Shown: positions 1-7,814 of the stretch, in pieces | Layout: each line of letters begins with the position of its first letter | Position numbering within the stretch: position 1 is the first letter of the stretch | Assembly: GCA_022592435.1 (NCBI GenBank) | Contig: JABYQS010000767.1 | Span: forward strand, 1-13,717 | Direction: 5' to 3' | Length of the DNA stretch: 13,717 bases | Origin: Cerioporus squamosus | Lineage: Eukaryota > Basidiomycota > Agaricomycetes > Polyporales > Polyporaceae | Notes under the pieces: generated by a model | Database searches by the model: none | Seen by the model: the letters and a program-made list of their open reading frames with translations, nothing else | What the model was told of the DNA's origin: nothing | Translations under genes and position numbers: made by a program

Positions 1-2
1 AC

Positions 3-376
3 CGACCCTCCTCGATGTGGCAGGAGTTCCAGGAGGAACGCGCTGCCACTCTTGCGGAAGTTGTGCCCACGCGCGACCCTGTCATCATCCTGCAGGTGGA
101 GAAGGAGCTCGTCGATTCTCAAACTGACGAGGACAGCACCGACATGGTCGCTGGCGCCGCCGCTTCGTCCGATGGGGACTCGTCGCGCGGCGACAGTTGG
201 GGCGCGAAGTACGGCACGATCGCGCTGGCTCGCTCGCAGCGAACCTGCTCGTCGGGGTCGTGCTGCTGGCCGTCACTCACCATGTCGTGCGCGGGGTCAA
301 GGGGAAGAGCGTCGGCTCGCGGTATGCCCCCGTCCGCTTCAAGGAGAACGTCGATGACTTCGAGCGGGGCCGCTGA
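3..376 (+). CDS. 3' end of a single-pass membrane protein (possible membrane-anchored aspartic protease), frame broken once
   Basis: The gene enters from the left edge. One frame is open from base 3 and gives a charged, Ser/Asp-rich stretch (WQEFQEERAATLAEVVP near its start) up to about base 226. The next base triplet set, one frame over, gives a hydrophobic segment (NLLVGVVLLAV, from base 242), then a basic cytoplasmic-type tail with SRYAPVRFKENVDD, ending at the TGA at 374-376. Adding one base near 225-227 makes a continuous GTIAL-x-SLAANLLVGVV membrane segment, so one base seems to be missing. A soluble ectodomain followed by a Ser-rich linker, one membrane helix and a short tail containing YAPVRF resembles the C-terminus of basidiomycete membrane-anchored A1 aspartic proteases, but the catalytic domain is outside the window, so this is only a guess. 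The break could be a sequence error or a real mutation. Confidence 0.5.
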
Positions 377-1281
377 AGTACAGCGACTGAGCTGCAAGGT
401 TAAGTACTTGGGAGCCTGGGACCATGAGTCGTCCATCTTTGATCTGCCGTACATTACTGATTCATCGGACTCCATTTCACGACTATCCTTTCCACGACTA
501 GCGTACTTGCACTCTATACATTATCGTGCTGTCCTTCACAACAGTCAGCCTGTGTGCTTCCTACGGCCATCATTGGACTTGCTCCGCATTGCGAACATCG
601 TTTCCTGTTGTAGGCGACGCTGCCGCTGCCAATCAAGCCAATTACTCCTCGGTCAGTGCATCGCATGGGTACACTGCTCTTGAGCTGACTCTGCGACTTT
701 CAGACCGAAGACAACTCGATTCACCATGTCCGCGCCTCTGGTCTGTCACAGACCAGCACTCTGGCAACAACCCTGGCAGAACAATGACTGATCAGTGGTA
801 GGTCGTAGACGGTTACTTGTGTCCGCCGACAACTGCGCTCTCCAACTTCGAGGTCTTGTCCTCGCCCGCGAAGCAACTTCCTGCGGTGCGCATCCACGGT
901 CAGATTTCTGATCTGCATCAGCGCAGTGCGTGGATCGCGAGTACCAGCGACGCCGAAGCACGTACATGCATGTTTGGTGCGATTTTATCTGATCCTATTG
1001 TGCTCATTGTCTTGCAGCTCCTCCGTTTTCCTCCGTTCACTACCGTCTCCTTGCATGGACCGTCGAGCGTACGCGACCAGGCCTCCTCACAGAGGTCTCT
1101 CCCCAGAGCAAGCACGCTGCGTCGCCGGAAGGCTGTCGCCTTGATGGTGACGGTACCACATATACACCCGCGGCAGTCAAGGGGAGTACCCAAACCAACA
1201 GTCCCCTCACGCAGAGAAGCACGGTTCGTACTCTCCTTTCAGCACCATCATCCCAGCTGACCCACTGCGACCGTTTCCCAG
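377..1281. other. Gene-poor stretch between two plus-strand genes; may hold 5' exons of the next gene
   Basis: No complete gene could be supported here. Two things stand out. A good start context lies at 722-728 (CACCATGTC), but its frame stops after 21 codons (MSAPLVCHRPALWQQPW...). From about 1019 to 1223 an open frame follows a good acceptor (TTGTCTTGCAG), and it would join the gene at 1282 in frame through a 58-base intron (1224-1281) with a CTGAC branch site at 1257-1261 and an acceptor ending exactly at the ATG. This may be an upstream exon or an open part of the 5' leader; see the finding. Confidence 0.4.
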
Positions 1282-1923
1282 ATGGACCACTACTTTCCTC
1301 CGCCGGGCTTCTCTCCAGATCCCACTGCCTCCTTTGACAACCCCAGCCCTACGAACCGTCCCAAGGAGAGGATCATCCTCGCCAAACCCACGCTCGCCCG
1401 CTTCATGCAGCTCGGCCGCCAGACCCTCATCGAGCGCGGCTTCTACATGGTTGTCTTCCACCTCCTCTTCTGGGCTATCTCCCTCCTCCTGCCCGGCTTC
1501 GACACCAGCTGCGATTTTGTCCGCGGGTCGCTCTGGAACACGTACCAAGTCGCGTTCGGCGCCTGGCTCTTCGTCGCGCCCGTTGGGACCCTGTACTTCG
1601 CGGTGCCAATCGCGATGCGCTACAGCGAGTGCAAGGAAGCGGGGAACTTTGTCCCCGCGAACGCGCTGCGTAACAGCTGGGGCTCCCCGGGCGTGCGGCG
1701 CTGGACGGCGCACGTCTTGATCGTTCTGGCGCGCGTCGCGGGGGCGTACGTGCGTAGAGCGGTCGGGGAACGCGGGGTGGTCGACCCGATCCACGCTGGG
1801 GTGCTGGGTGCGCTTGCGCGGGTGTTGTTTGCTGCACGTCGGCAGCTTAAGGAAGGCGAGGGATGGTGGGAGGAGAACGCGCACGCACCGAGCGAGATTG
1901 CTGACTGGGATCGCATCTGGTAG
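1282..1923 (+). CDS. Unrecognised multi-pass membrane protein
   Basis: An uninterrupted 213-residue frame runs from ATG at 1282 to TAG at 1921-1923, with strong G/C preference in third codon positions. The first 50 residues are Pro-rich and soluble (MDHYFPPPGFSPDP). Two clear membrane segments follow, at about residues 53-73 (FYMVVFHLLFWAISLLLPGF) and 87-111 (containing GAWLFVAPVGTLYFAVP). Two weaker hydrophobic stretches lie near 143-160 and 172-185. The tail is charged and ends in WDRIW. No catalytic motif is visible and the family is not recognised; a lineage-restricted fungal membrane protein is the best description. The ATG directly follows a plausible 3' splice site (CTGAC at 1257-1261, then TTTCCCAG), so the true start may lie further upstream. 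Confidence 0.7.
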   Translation: MDHYFPPPGFSPDPTASFDNPSPTNRPKERIILAKPTLARFMQLGRQTLIERGFYMVVFHLLFWAISLLLPGFDTSCDFVRGSLWNTYQVAFGAWLFVAPVGTLYFAVPIAMRYSECKEAGNFVPANALRNSWGSPGVRRWTAHVLIVLARVAGAYVRRAVGERGVVDPIHAGVLGALARVLFAARRQLKEGEGWWEENAHAPSEIADWDRIW

Positions 1924-2281
1924 TGTATGTTGTCGGATGTGCGATATGCAGACAATGTATGTTCTCCTCGATCACCTCGGTTTTATAGTTGTCTTCTCCA
2001 TATAACGGCATACAAGCGTATATACCGGCCATGGTGGCTGTAGGTGCGCATAACACGACAGAGAAACGCGTCGGGCGATGTCGACGGCGCGACACAGCAG
2101 CAAACGCGATCATGTGACCGTGGTGGGGACGAGGTGACATCATGGGCCTAGCATGAGGAGCGTGCATGGCGTCATCGGGCTCACTGCGGGCAATGAAAAG
2201 GCAGCTCGTGCGCGGCGTCTTCCCCACTCTTCCCATCTCTGTTCTCCCCAGTCAACTCATTCTCTCATCTACGTCGCAACC
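1924..2281. other. Intergenic region: 3' flank of the membrane-protein gene and 5' flank of the mitochondrial-protein gene
   Basis: No coding frame is supported. The last 70 bases before the ATG at 2282 are C/T-rich (CCCACTCTTCCCATCTCTG), as is usual for a basidiomycete 5' leader. A TATA-like GTATATACC lies near 2019-2027 but is about 260 bases from the start codon, so its role is uncertain. Confidence 0.5.
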
Positions 2282-3091
2282 ATGTCTGCCGTTCTCCGTA
2301 CCCAGCCTCTCCGCTCCTCTCTCCGTGCCGCACCCGCAGTAGCTCGTGCAGCAGCGTCGGTACGTCCTCGTTCTCGACGTGTTTAAGATGTTCGCTCAAG
2401 CCGCGCTTGTCTCCGCAGCAGCCACGAACCTACGCGACAACTCCTGATCCCACGCAGCCCACGGACGGTCCGAAACCCACCGATGTCCCCAAGTCCGGCG
2501 GAGGCAACACCGCTCTCCTTGTAGTCGGTGGTCTTGCCGCTGTCGGCGGAGGCTACTACTACCTCACATCTCGCGAGGTCGACCCCCATGCCCAGAGGAA
2601 AGCAGATGAGGAGCGCCTGAAGCAGAAGGCCGCAGAGCTTCGCGAGGCGGGCAAGGCCACCGCACACGACGCCGTGCGCGAGGGCCAGTACAAGTACGAC
2701 GAGACCAAGGTGCGTCCCTCTTATCCATTGAATTCGCGCGTCTGATGCTGATGTGCCGTTTGTACGTTAGGCAAATGCCCAGGACAAGCTCGCCGCTGCA
2801 CGTGCACAGGCTTCCCAGACTGTCAACGATGCGCGCAGTACCGCTGTACGTCAGTTCGACAACGCGAAGGCGACCGTCGTTGACGCGACCCACAAGGTCG
2901 AGCAGAAGGTCGAGCAGACCTACGATGCTGCTGCTTCCAAGACCAAGGCCGAGGCCCAGGGCTGGAACCAGTGGTTCTGGAGCTGGTTCGGCTACGGCAA
3001 GGCTAAGGCTGACGAGACGAAGCGCGAAGGCGCACAGAAGGTCGTTGATGGCGCACAAAAGGTCGAGAAGGAGGCGGGCAAGCACACATGA
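2282..3091 (+). CDS. Mitochondrially targeted single-pass membrane protein with a long amphipathic C-terminal region
   Basis: Three exons (2282-2359, 2419-2709, 2771-3091) give 229 residues. Both introns (59 and 61 bases; donors GTACGT and GTGCGT, acceptors CCGCAG and CGTTAG) fall between codons. The start has a typical CAACCATG context. Residues 1-32 form a classic mitochondrial presequence, rich in Arg, Ser and Ala and free of acidic residues, with likely cleavage near RTYA. A Pro-rich linker is followed by one membrane segment at about 57-75 (ALLVVGGLAAVGGGYYYL), carrying GxxxG-like small residues. The rest (residues 80-229) is Ala/Lys/Glu/Gln-rich helix resembling LEA or apolipoprotein repeats (for example THKVEQKVEQTYDAAASKTK), broken by an aromatic patch (WNQWFWSWFGYG). 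Fungal proteins of this build are sometimes labelled calcofluor white hypersensitive protein; I could not test that. An inner-membrane location is inferred. Confidence 0.85.
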
Positions 3092-3283
3092 GATTGTCCC
3101 TGTCGTTGTGCGTAGTACCTGGCTCGGCGGACTCTTGATCGCGGCGGACTTCATGGCCATATGTAACACATGTATTACTATCGTAATCTCAACGCTGATA
3201 TCGCGTCGTGTCAAGGATTGCATACTCCAACATGTCCCATACGGGAAGCATGGTCAGCACCTACGAGACAAGGTCGAGGAGTT

Positions 3284-6151
3284 TCAGACAGGTGTCGGCG
3301 GGTTGGCGATGGAATGGGCGGACTGTTCACCGACAGTTTCTGGCACTGCCAATTTGAAGACACTATCCCAGTCGACGCTGTCGTCGGGAGGTGGAGAAAC
3401 TGTCGAGCTTGATGCCACAAGAGCTGGTGCTGGTGGGAGCGAGGTAGACGCGTTCCCGTAGGTCCTCCGCCACACTTCCAGGGGCGATTCCATGGGACGA
3501 ACCCCCGTGTGTGCGGCAACTGGCCCGCTCGGTGGTGAGGTCGAAGGCACGTTGACCAGCGTTGGCTGTGAGCAGTTCTGGGCCATACGTGGAACCGCGG
3601 CGTGAGCGGATTTGGGCTCGGACTGTGCGACGGTGTGTGTTAATGTGCCTTCTCGCACGGCGTCGCTCGACGATTTGGTAGCTTCCGGCCTTGCGACTGG
3701 AGCGGGGAGAGGCGCAGAGGGAGTCTCGGTCTCGTCCTCGTCTTCCTCGACGCCCTCCTCTGGCTCCGGGGAGAGCCTGTCGTCATCTTCGAAGGCTTCC
3801 TGTGGGCGCATACCGCGCCGAGTCCGAGCTGGCGCCGCCCTCTCTTCTTCTTCATCCTCATCCTCTTCCTCGCCCTCTTCCTCGTGCCCGTTCCCGTGCC
3901 CGTGTTCGTGTTCGTGATCGTCCTCCTCTTCGTCCTCTTCATCTTCATTTGCGTCCACATCCTCACCCTGCTTCTTCTGCCGTCGTCTCACCCCGTCGCC
4001 CCCCAACGCCAGATCCTCACCCGCGGCCCACTCCCCAAACCATACCGGCACATCAACCCGCCCCTTAGCCCACTCCTCCGCCCACGCCTGCCTCGGCTCC
4101 CGACACCCCTCGCACGCACATCTCTCGACCACGAGCGCCTGCGCACGCATCTCGTCCTCGAGCCTCGCGAGGCTCTTCCGGCTCCAGCGCAGGTACACAC
4201 CAATCGTCGCGCGCACCGCGGGCTCCTGGTAGCACGGCATGACAATGCGCGTCCACTGGCGCGCAACCATCGCCTCGCACTTGCCCCGGTTCCTCTTCGC
4301 CACCTGGCGCGCCTTGGGTCGGGCGCGTCGGCGTCATCGATGCGGAGACCGAGACGCGCGGCGAGGTCGTGCACGAGGAGGTCGAACCCGCCCTTTGGCA
4401 TGCACACATCGCTCTCCTTGAGGTGCCGCTTGATCGCGTCGCTGCGGTTGAAGGGCAGAGCGCTCGCTGGGGCGCCGTCCAGGATGCAGAAGGTGCGCGG
4501 CTTGATGTGCATCCAGCGGACGTGCCGGAGGGCGTCGGCTTGGCGCCCGTAGGGCTCTGTTCGGGTGCAGGAGACGAGGTGCGGGGGCGGGGCTGGGGCT
4601 GCCCCGGGGACGTTCGGGCTGGGGACTGCGAAGAGGTTTTGGTGAGGGTAACCGGGGATTTGGGAGGCGGGAGGGGTGTAGAAGGGGCAGAAGTACTTGG
4701 CCACGGCTGGTTTCCGTTTGCTCTTCTGCGGTTTCTTCGCTTTCTTGGGCTGCGCTATGATTGCAGCTTTGCCCTTGCCCTTGATCTTCTGGCGCGTTGG
4801 TGGTGTCGAGGCGATGGACCATGTGGCTGCTATGGAATAAAGACTCAGGACTCAACGCCGAGACAACTCGGGAGGACGGAAACGGCAGCGGCGAAGACTC
4901 ACGAGCAAGGCCGCGGGGAGCGAACTCTACTCCGACGCGTCTGATGTCGTCGTAGAACTCCCCTGGCAAGTCCCGCGCGTGCTCCGGATAACCAGCGAGC
5001 TCGAGGTAAGAGCGGACAATAGTCGGCACTGGCACGGATGCTGGCGTCGACGAAGGCGGCGAGTTCGTTCTTGCAGCTAGCGGAGGACGATCCGTAGTCG
5101 TCGGCGCCGGAGCCGGTGGTGTGTTCGTTCCTGCAGCCAGTGAGGCACGATCTGTATACCACGATGCGTCGCGTCAGCACGTGAAGTCTCGTCGCCACGG
5201 AGGTCATCGCGGTGGCGGTATATGTACATCATAGCACATACCTTCGGCGGCGCGGGGCGCGCTCGTCGCTGGCACGGACGGAGCCACACCCCATATTCGT
5301 AGTGGCGAACGTGCAGGCGACTTGCGGGCGTTCTCGCGGTCTGAAACAGACGTCCTAGGACTAGTTGCGAGGCCAGAAGAGGAGGGAGAGGAAGCGACAG
5401 GGCCAAGTGGGCTCTCGCCGCTCTCCGGTTGGGAGCTCCTTGCTAGCCGCGGTCTCTTCGGGGTGCGGCCCTCGGAACGTGGCCCAATCTCCGCTCCATG
5501 GCCGCGTTTGGATCCGCGCTTGGATCGTTCTGTCAGGTTTGGAAAACCAAACCGACATCCAGGGAGTGCTGGCTCAGATGTCTGAGAGGTAGGCACAGGA
5601 GGGAAGACATGTGGTGACGAATAGTCATGCTCAACCACAGGAGGGCCTTCTTGCGGTGGGGAGACGGGAGGTGCGAAAGGACTACGAGTGGGAGGAGACC
5701 TTGATGGAGAGAGCCGGGCTCGTGTCGAGGGAGGAGTAACATGTCTAGCGTTATCGTAGTACGATACATTTGACTGAGCGACTATCGACTGGATAGTCTG
5801 CAGTGCGTCGTCGATCACTCCCGTGAGCGCAAAAGCTTCCGGCTGGGACAGGGAAACGGACCCAGCTTGGGGCTCGGCCGCGGCGTGGTCTTCTGGCTCG
5901 ATGTAGTCAGGATTAATCCATGAGTCGAAAGTTTCCGCATACATCGCGGAGGAGGCTTCATCGTCGTAGTCGTCGGCATCCTCATCCATCAAATCATCGA
6001 TTGGTCCCGCGCTCTCGCTGTCGGCGAGGGGAGCAGGGTACCCAGCCGAGGCGACGGCGGACGGTATTTCTTGCCAATCATATGGGACGGGCTCCGGAGA
6101 GAAGGCGGAACCTAGCGGCGGGAGGGATGGAGAATGGTCGAACGGGTTCAT
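3284..6151 (-). CDS. Large nuclear protein with a degenerate C2H2-like zinc-finger region and an acidic/His-rich tract
   Basis: Exons are 6151-5242, 5151-4903 and 4829-3284. Intron 1 (5152-5241, donor GTATGT, branch CTGAC, acceptor TATACAG) and intron 2 (4830-4902, donor GTGAGT, acceptor CCATAG) are both phase 1, and the product is about 901 residues. Residues 1-303 are acidic, then Pro/Ser-rich, with a classical nuclear signal (TPKRPRLAR). Residues about 399-427 are a second basic patch (KKAKKPQKSKRKP). A Cys/His region follows: C434, C474, H489, H494, then C501, H522 and C529 (FNRSDAIKRHLKESDVC), which looks like two fungal C2H2-type fingers with altered spacing. Further on come a CACEGC cluster, an acidic tract with alternating His, and a Ser/Pro tail. 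The frame shifts once at 4316-4318, where one base appears to be missing from a C run on the coding strand. A DNA- or chromatin-binding role is inferred, not shown. Confidence 0.75.
3838..3965 (-). repeat. Low-complexity acidic/His tract inside the zinc-finger-like gene
   Basis: The coding strand is a purine-rich run of GAG/GAA/GAT codons giving long Glu/Asp blocks, with an inner alternating part (HEHEHGHGNGH). On the plus strand it reads as CTT/CTC repeats. Such tracts vary in length by slippage. The alternating His could bind metal, but that is speculative. Confidence 0.8.
5061..5156 (-). repeat. 60-base-period tandem repeat spanning the 3' splice site of intron 1
   Basis: Positions 5061-5096 and 5121-5156 match at roughly 28 of 36 bases, exactly 60 bases apart (GTTCGTTCCTGCAGCCAG in one copy, AGTTCGTTCTTGCAGCTAG in the other). 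In the protein this makes a 20-residue repeat (DRASLAAGTNTPP and DRPPLAARTNSPP). The right-hand copy contains the used acceptor (TACAG|AT on the coding strand); the left-hand copy reads TACGGAT, so it lacks the AG. Confidence 0.75.
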
Positions 6152-6231
6152 CTCTAGGACTGTAGGTGAGGCGAGGGAAACCGGTGAAAGAAAGAGGGGA
6201 GTGTATCGGGGTGAGGATACCCCAACGACCG

Positions 6232-6240
6232 TTATATATG
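6232..6240 (-). promoter_or_regulatory. TATA box of the zinc-finger-like gene
   Basis: The minus strand reads CATATATAAC here, about 80 bases upstream of the ATG at 6151 and followed by a C/T-rich leader (CCCCTCTTTCTTTC). Confidence 0.55.
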
Positions 6241-6719
6241 TGCCTCCTTGAGCCGACGAGAGCGTGCCCTGCAGTTGTGCTGCTCACAAAAGCGCTGCTT
6301 GTAGCGCTGGGCAGGTCGCGATAAAAGCAGTTGTCGTCGTCTGAACACAATTGGCTGGTAAACAACCCGTACCGGAAAGTAGCATGGTGCAACATACAAG
6401 CAGACCATCTCATGCAGCAGCGAGAGCTGTTGGGATGAGCACGAAGCCCGACTTGAGCCTTGCAGCGCGGCCAGAGGCTTTCTTTCGCCCTGAAGGAAGG
6501 CTACGGCCTGTTAAAACGCTATAGGACTGTCTAAGCATCGTTGCGGGAGTGATGTTGAGGGGAGTATTGGCGAGAAGTCGATACTGACGCGCGGTGGCTA
6601 CTGACGAGCGGTAGACGCCCCACGCCGCACCTGAGAGACCGGATGTAACATCTCAACAAGTCGCACAGTCAGAAGCAAGCACCGAGTGACGTGCTTTGCG
6701 CCTCAAAGTCTATCCGGTG
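6241..6719. other. Intergenic region between divergent genes
   Basis: This region lies between the TATA elements of the minus-strand zinc-finger-like gene and the plus-strand small secreted gene. No coding frame or splice pattern could be supported. It presumably holds upstream control sequence for both genes. Confidence 0.4.
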
Positions 6720-6731
6720 CTGTATATACAG
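6720..6731 (+). promoter_or_regulatory. Palindromic TATA element upstream of the small secreted gene
   Basis: CTGTATATACAG is a perfect 12-base palindrome containing a TATA core, about 120 bases upstream of the ATG at 6852. The leader between them ends in CATCCAAAATG, a typical fungal start context. Confidence 0.45.
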
Positions 6732-6851
6732 TAGTGAGTGATCAAAACTCGTGTTACGTCGGGAAATATTGACGTACCGGCTGCGGTGGCGTTGGCGAGA
6801 TCACAAACATACTACCAACCATCGAGCCTCTGTCAGCACTTATCATCCAAA

Positions 6852-7451
6852 ATGATATGGCACTCACTAACTCCTTCAGTACTCATAGTTCCTTTAGTAC
6901 TTAACCTGGGCTCGTTGGTTGCTTCAGCGGATCTGTCACCGGAGTCGACACCTCTCTCTGTGCACGCCACACCGGTTCCTAGAAGTTATTGCAACTTGAC
7001 ATATACCCATGCAGTTAGTTAGCGACGTTGCCTCGTATCCAACCGTTGCACGAGAGACTACGCATGTGTAGAACACGAGTGACGAGTCGTCGATGTTGTT
7101 ATGCGAGACAAAAGCGGTCAAGCCAACCTCTGGCGGCTACGTTGCCAAAAGCAGTACGCTCGGTTGCTCCCGACAGCCACGTGTTCAATTGTTGGGACTG
7201 GTAAGTGGAACGAAGCGTTTCTTAATCTGGCGGTGACTACTCAGCACTTACAGAGTTCAGGCTCTCAGCGATTGTATGAGGAGGGCCTCATAGACGATAG
7301 CTGGTCGCTCAGAGACGGTAAGACTTACTCATTGCTGTTGCCAGCGTTCAACCGAGCTTCTTCCATGGCCGGATGACGTAGACCTACCGTAGGCATGAAA
7401 GGAGTAGAGTGGAATGCTGAGGAAACCTTGTCAATCAGGCTGAGAAAGTGA
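6852..7451 (+). CDS. Small secreted protein, four exons, family not recognised
   Basis: Assembled here from splice signals: exons 6852-7013, 7072-7200, 7254-7317 and 7393-7451 give 137 residues. The introns are 58, 53 and 75 bases long (donors GTTAGT, GTAAGT, GTAAGA; acceptors GTGTAG, TTACAG, CCGTAG). GTGAC and ATGAC branch-like sites lie about 18 bases before the last two acceptors. The start has a CCAAAATG context. Residues 1-26 are a signal peptide (MIWHSLTPSVLIVPLVLNLG, cleavage after ASA). The mature part has possible N-glycosylation sites (NLT, NTS), three Cys, and a C-terminal part with GLIDDSWSLRDGMKGVEWN before a basic end and TGA at 7449-7451. No known domain is recognised. Support is that all exons join in frame at consensus sites; the weakest part is the first donor. 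Confidence 0.5.
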
Positions 7452-7814
7452 TTTTGACGAGGAGGGAGCCGAGTCTTACAGTTTGTAGGCAAATTCGAAG
7501 CACTCAGAGCGTTCAACGTGTTCGCCGCTTAATCAACCTGTCCATTCCATACTAGCAGCTTTCGGCTTCGAAGCTCGGAAACGTAGCGACTTCTTGAAGG
7601 CGGAGGCCTCTCAAACAGTCCGACCTTCGCGTCGCACGACTGCAAGCATGATTACACCTCATGATACAACTACTTGAACATACAACAAGCAACCTATGAA
7701 CCCTCGAATAAGTTTACGGATAAAACAAACGGCATCATCGTTGTGCACCGGCGCACAACAGTCCTAGAAGACTTGCTTCTCGTCAGAAAGGAAAATGCCT
7801 TCACACAGTGAAGG
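7452..7814. other. Convergent intergenic region
   Basis: This stretch holds the 3' flanks of the plus-strand secreted gene and the minus-strand GH17-like copy. No further coding frame with plausible splice sites was found. The part from 7600 to 7730 is more AT-rich than the genes beside it. Confidence 0.4.

Noticed and set aside
817..1260. Plus-strand 147-codon frame
   Set aside because: It has no ATG at its start, and its second half is in a different frame from the better candidate exon 1019-1223.
3884..4552. Plus-strand 222-codon frame with a very hydrophobic start (MPVPVPVFVFVIVLLFVLF)
   Set aside because: It is the antisense of the Glu/Asp tract and the zinc-finger-like exon. The hydrophobic run comes from complementing GAG/GAA codons, and the minus-strand reading has the splice sites and motifs.
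4369..4944. Plus-strand 191-codon frame
   Set aside because: It lies opposite the Cys/His exon and crosses intron 2 of the minus-strand gene; the composition is Gly/Val-rich shadow with no motif.
6304..6413. Minus-strand frame overlapping the promoter of the zinc-finger-like gene
   Set aside because: It is short, has no start context or motif, and overlaps the TATA and leader region of a well-supported gene.
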